A DNA stretch of 5,720 nt from Chloroflexota bacterium (GTDB lineage: Bacteria > Chloroflexota > UBA11872 > VXNJ01). The notes beneath the pieces were generated by a model. That model had not been told where the DNA came from. It saw nothing but the letters and a program-made list of their open reading frames with translations, and ran no database searches. Below, one piece after another: positions 4,326 through 5,720 of this stretch. The stretch lies in contig JAPOVO010000200.1 in NCBI GenBank assembly GCA_026708165.1, positions 1 through 5,720 on the forward strand, in the 5' to 3' direction. Each line of letters begins with the position of its first letter. Position 1 is the stretch's first letter. A program made the position numbers and the translations under genes.

Positions 4326-5720
4326 ATAGGGAGGCGCACGCGTTGCCGATGTGCTGATCGAAAGTCCGAATGTACCCGGCAGCTCGAGGTCTTGGGTCAC
4401 AACTTCGACCGTGTACTGCCCCGAAGGTAGAACGGCCTGCGCCCAATGCGCCGAAATGAAGTCGTAATCGGTCGAATAGTAAGTTTGAACGCCTTGATCC
4501 ACAGTCAAGTCCGCACTTGCCTCTTCGCCCGATAGATGTAGCGAGGTCAGATCGTCCGACGAAAGCTCGATGCGTACGTTTGACCAGTCAGACACCAAAA
4601 AGCTGTAGGACTGGCGATAACCCTCCGTCGGGCCCTCTTGCCGGCATTGCCTTGACCACATACCCAAGAGCGCGACGGTGCCGGAGATCGTCCCCAACGG
4701 ACTGGCGTCACAGTTACCTATGGCGCCCGAGCTTTGGCGCACCTCGTCCGGTAATTCGAACCCGCTGTCGTACTGCCCATTCTCGGCTTGGACTCTGTAC
4801 TCACCGCACGCATCGTCTACCGATTCCCAAACCATGCCGTACCTGGATATCACGTACGTCTCGCGGTCAAGGCTCAGGCCGATATGCAAATGACCCCGCT
4901 CTGGTATATCCAACTGGAACCCCAACGTCGCTACACCGTTCGGATCAACCACGAGGCTGGCATCCTTCCAGTTGGCATAATCGAGGATGTCCTCGATCAT
5001 GCTGTGAGGGTCGGTCAGGTCGCCGCGCCAACCGGATGTCGCCTCCGCGTATTGTCCGGAAGATGCTTGTGACCATCCCTCTGGAGATCGACGCCAGTAT
5101 TCCGTTACGCCGCGAACCGGGTCGAAGGTGTATAAGAGGTGATTCGCCCCATCATTTAGAGTCACCCATCCGGTATGACTGCTGCGAATATCCCGCCCTA
5201 TGTTGGATATCCCGTAGTCGGCCCAACCGAAATTCCGGTTGCAGTCCGGTAAAGACGTGCGGACCCTGAACCTGGCCGACGTTGAGTCTCGCAGTGCCTT
5301 GAATGCATTGGTTGTCAGCTTCCATTTGGTCAGATCGATGTCCTCAGGCCGGTCCATCAATTCATCGCTAAACACGATCATGCGCTCTATCTCTTGCGCA
5401 TCCATTCCTGGTTTCACCAGTGGATGGGCGAGCAGCCGCAATAGCGCTTCGTCCATCGGGTTCAACTCCCACCGCCGGAGAGGGCTGTAGCTCATGATGC
5501 TGTCGGGTTCTGAACGATGGAACATACCTCCGTAGACATGTATCACTTCATGATTCATCACATAGACCACTGTTTGTTGCGCCGATTGAGACAAATCGCT
5601 GTATTCAGGTCCCATGTCCCAGACGTTGTGGACCCTGACTAGCCCGCCTTCGATCTCGCCCATTTCGTTGGCGTTGGGACTGGCGCACCCCAGCGGACTT
5701 ATGTTTCCGCAAAAGACGCC
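2841..5720 (-). CDS. Large RCC1-repeat protein with metalloprotease-like and PPC-like domains (5' partial, premature TGA)
   Basis: The frame is open to the window edge, so the true start and any signal peptide are missing; the ATG at 5663 has no ribosome site and is internal (residues below count from it). HEVIH (38-42), a Gly pair (45-46), H49 and SIMSY (55-59) look like a metzincin-type zinc site with its Met-turn, although H49 is one residue late for HExxHxxGxxH. Residues about 140-310 form a Trp- and Tyr-rich domain I do not recognise. Residues about 325-437 resemble the PPC-like beta domain of secreted bacterial proteins (GMWSRQC, YSFLVSDWSNVRIELSS, LPSGQYTVEVVT, GTFGLSIS). From about 447 RCC1-type repeats make beta-propeller blades; two conserved Cys per blade fit an extracytoplasmic protein. 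Twelve blades precede the TGA at 2841-2843, and two more follow in frame. Target and role are unknown; proteolysis plus binding at the cell surface is an inference. Confidence 0.85.
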   Translation of the reverse strand, partial: GVFCGNISPLGCASPNANEMGEIEGGLVRVHNVWDMGPEYSDLSQSAQQTVVYVMNHEVIHVYGGMFHRSEPDSIMSYSPLRRWELNPMDEALLRLLAHPLVKPGMDAQEIERMIVFSDELMDRPEDIDLTKWKLTTNAFKALRDSTSARFRVRTSLPDCNRNFGWADYGISNIGRDIRSSHTGWVTLNDGANHLLYTFDPVRGVTEYWRRSPEGWSQASSGQYAEATSGWRGDLTDPHSMIEDILDYANWKDASLVVDPNGVATLGFQLDIPERGHLHIGLSLDRETYVISRYGMVWESVDDACGEYRVQAENGQYDSGFELPDEVRQSSGAIGNCDASPLGTISGTVALLGMWSRQCRQEGPTEGYRQSYSFLVSDWSNVRIELSSDDLTSLHLSGEEASADLTVDQGVQTYYSTDYDFISAHWAQAVLPSGQYTVEVVTQDLELPGTFGLSISTSATRAPPYSFQSISSGFTHACALDSDGAVTCWGGNGELHAWPPQGEVSILGPSSERFTQVSSGAFFSCGLKPDGVPVCWGRHGDNQTSPPPGETFASISSGPTHVCALRHDGTPVCWGSDYYGKASPPPGETFVSISSGNLHTCALRGDGTPVCWGDSYVSPPAGETFVSISSGHQHACALRGDGTPVCWGNNTTGQASPPPGERFTSVNSGHWHTCALRSDGTPACWGAHRDGETSPPSGEKFSHISSGANYTCALRLDGSPVCWGRNYDGQASTSFLRGASIDGEPSAQATPEAGFVSITSGRFHTCALRSDATVACWGRNHDDGQALPPPNERFSSVSGGGFNTCGVLQDGSPLCWGSDDYNQTSWPRWKRVTGLESIDSGGFHSCALRTDRTVQCWSSRSFGQTSPPGGQFAAVSSGGFHTCALRPGGAAECWGHDGFGQSSAPSGERFTSISSGWRQTCALRNDGAAVCWGADEDAMDFGQASPPPDERFASVSSGV

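Noticed and set aside
5661..5663. ATG as the true start of the RCC1 protein
   Set aside because: The frame remains open to the window edge with sense codons before it, no Shine-Dalgarno is present, and a start here would leave the protease-like domain without its N-terminal part and an exported protein without a signal peptide.

Overview
This 5.7 kb window carries three genes, all read leftward on the minus strand, and no credible plus-strand gene. The DNA is GC-rich, and the proteins combine RCC1 repeats, a secreted PPC-like beta domain, a divergent NCS2 permease and a Nudix hydrolase. That mix is most reminiscent of Chloroflexota (SAR202 or Dehalococcoidia-like) genomes or metagenome bins. 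The taxonomic call is an inference from domain style; no taxonomic marker gene is present.

Layout in the direction of transcription, right to left. From 5720 to 2841 lies a large, probably exported multidomain protein whose 5' end is outside the window. It has a zinc metalloprotease-like segment (HEVIH plus a Met-turn-like SIMSY), a domain of unknown function, a PPC-like beta domain and a long array of RCC1-type repeats. An in-frame TGA at 2841-2843 ends it, but the same frame goes on encoding two more well-formed repeats down to a TAG at 2646-2648. With these there are exactly 14 repeats, and an unusual linker separates repeat 7 from repeat 8. This suggests an ancestral pair of seven-bladed propellers, with the second now broken.

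From 2645 to 2422 is a 224 bp non-coding stretch whose main feature is a perfect 12-bp stem with a 4-nt loop. Next, from about 2373 (first canonical start only at 2259) to 613, comes an NCS2-family nucleobase permease. Its C-terminal cytoplasmic extension resembles a degenerate RsbW-type ATPase fold and contains an acidic Leu-Asp tract. The permease's first membrane helix is encoded upstream of any ATG, GTG or TTG, so its real start is unresolved. Three nucleotides after its TAG, in the same frame, a GTG opens a Nudix hydrolase (609-55). A 20-bp perfect palindrome directly abuts that gene's stop codon.

The permease and Nudix hydrolase look like a translationally coupled pair for nucleobase or nucleotide handling. 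The RCC1 protein is probably an unrelated neighbour. The points most worth checking are the interrupted 7+7 propeller, the atypical zinc motif, the missing permease start, and the permease-ATPase-like fusion with an eroded NAT signature.
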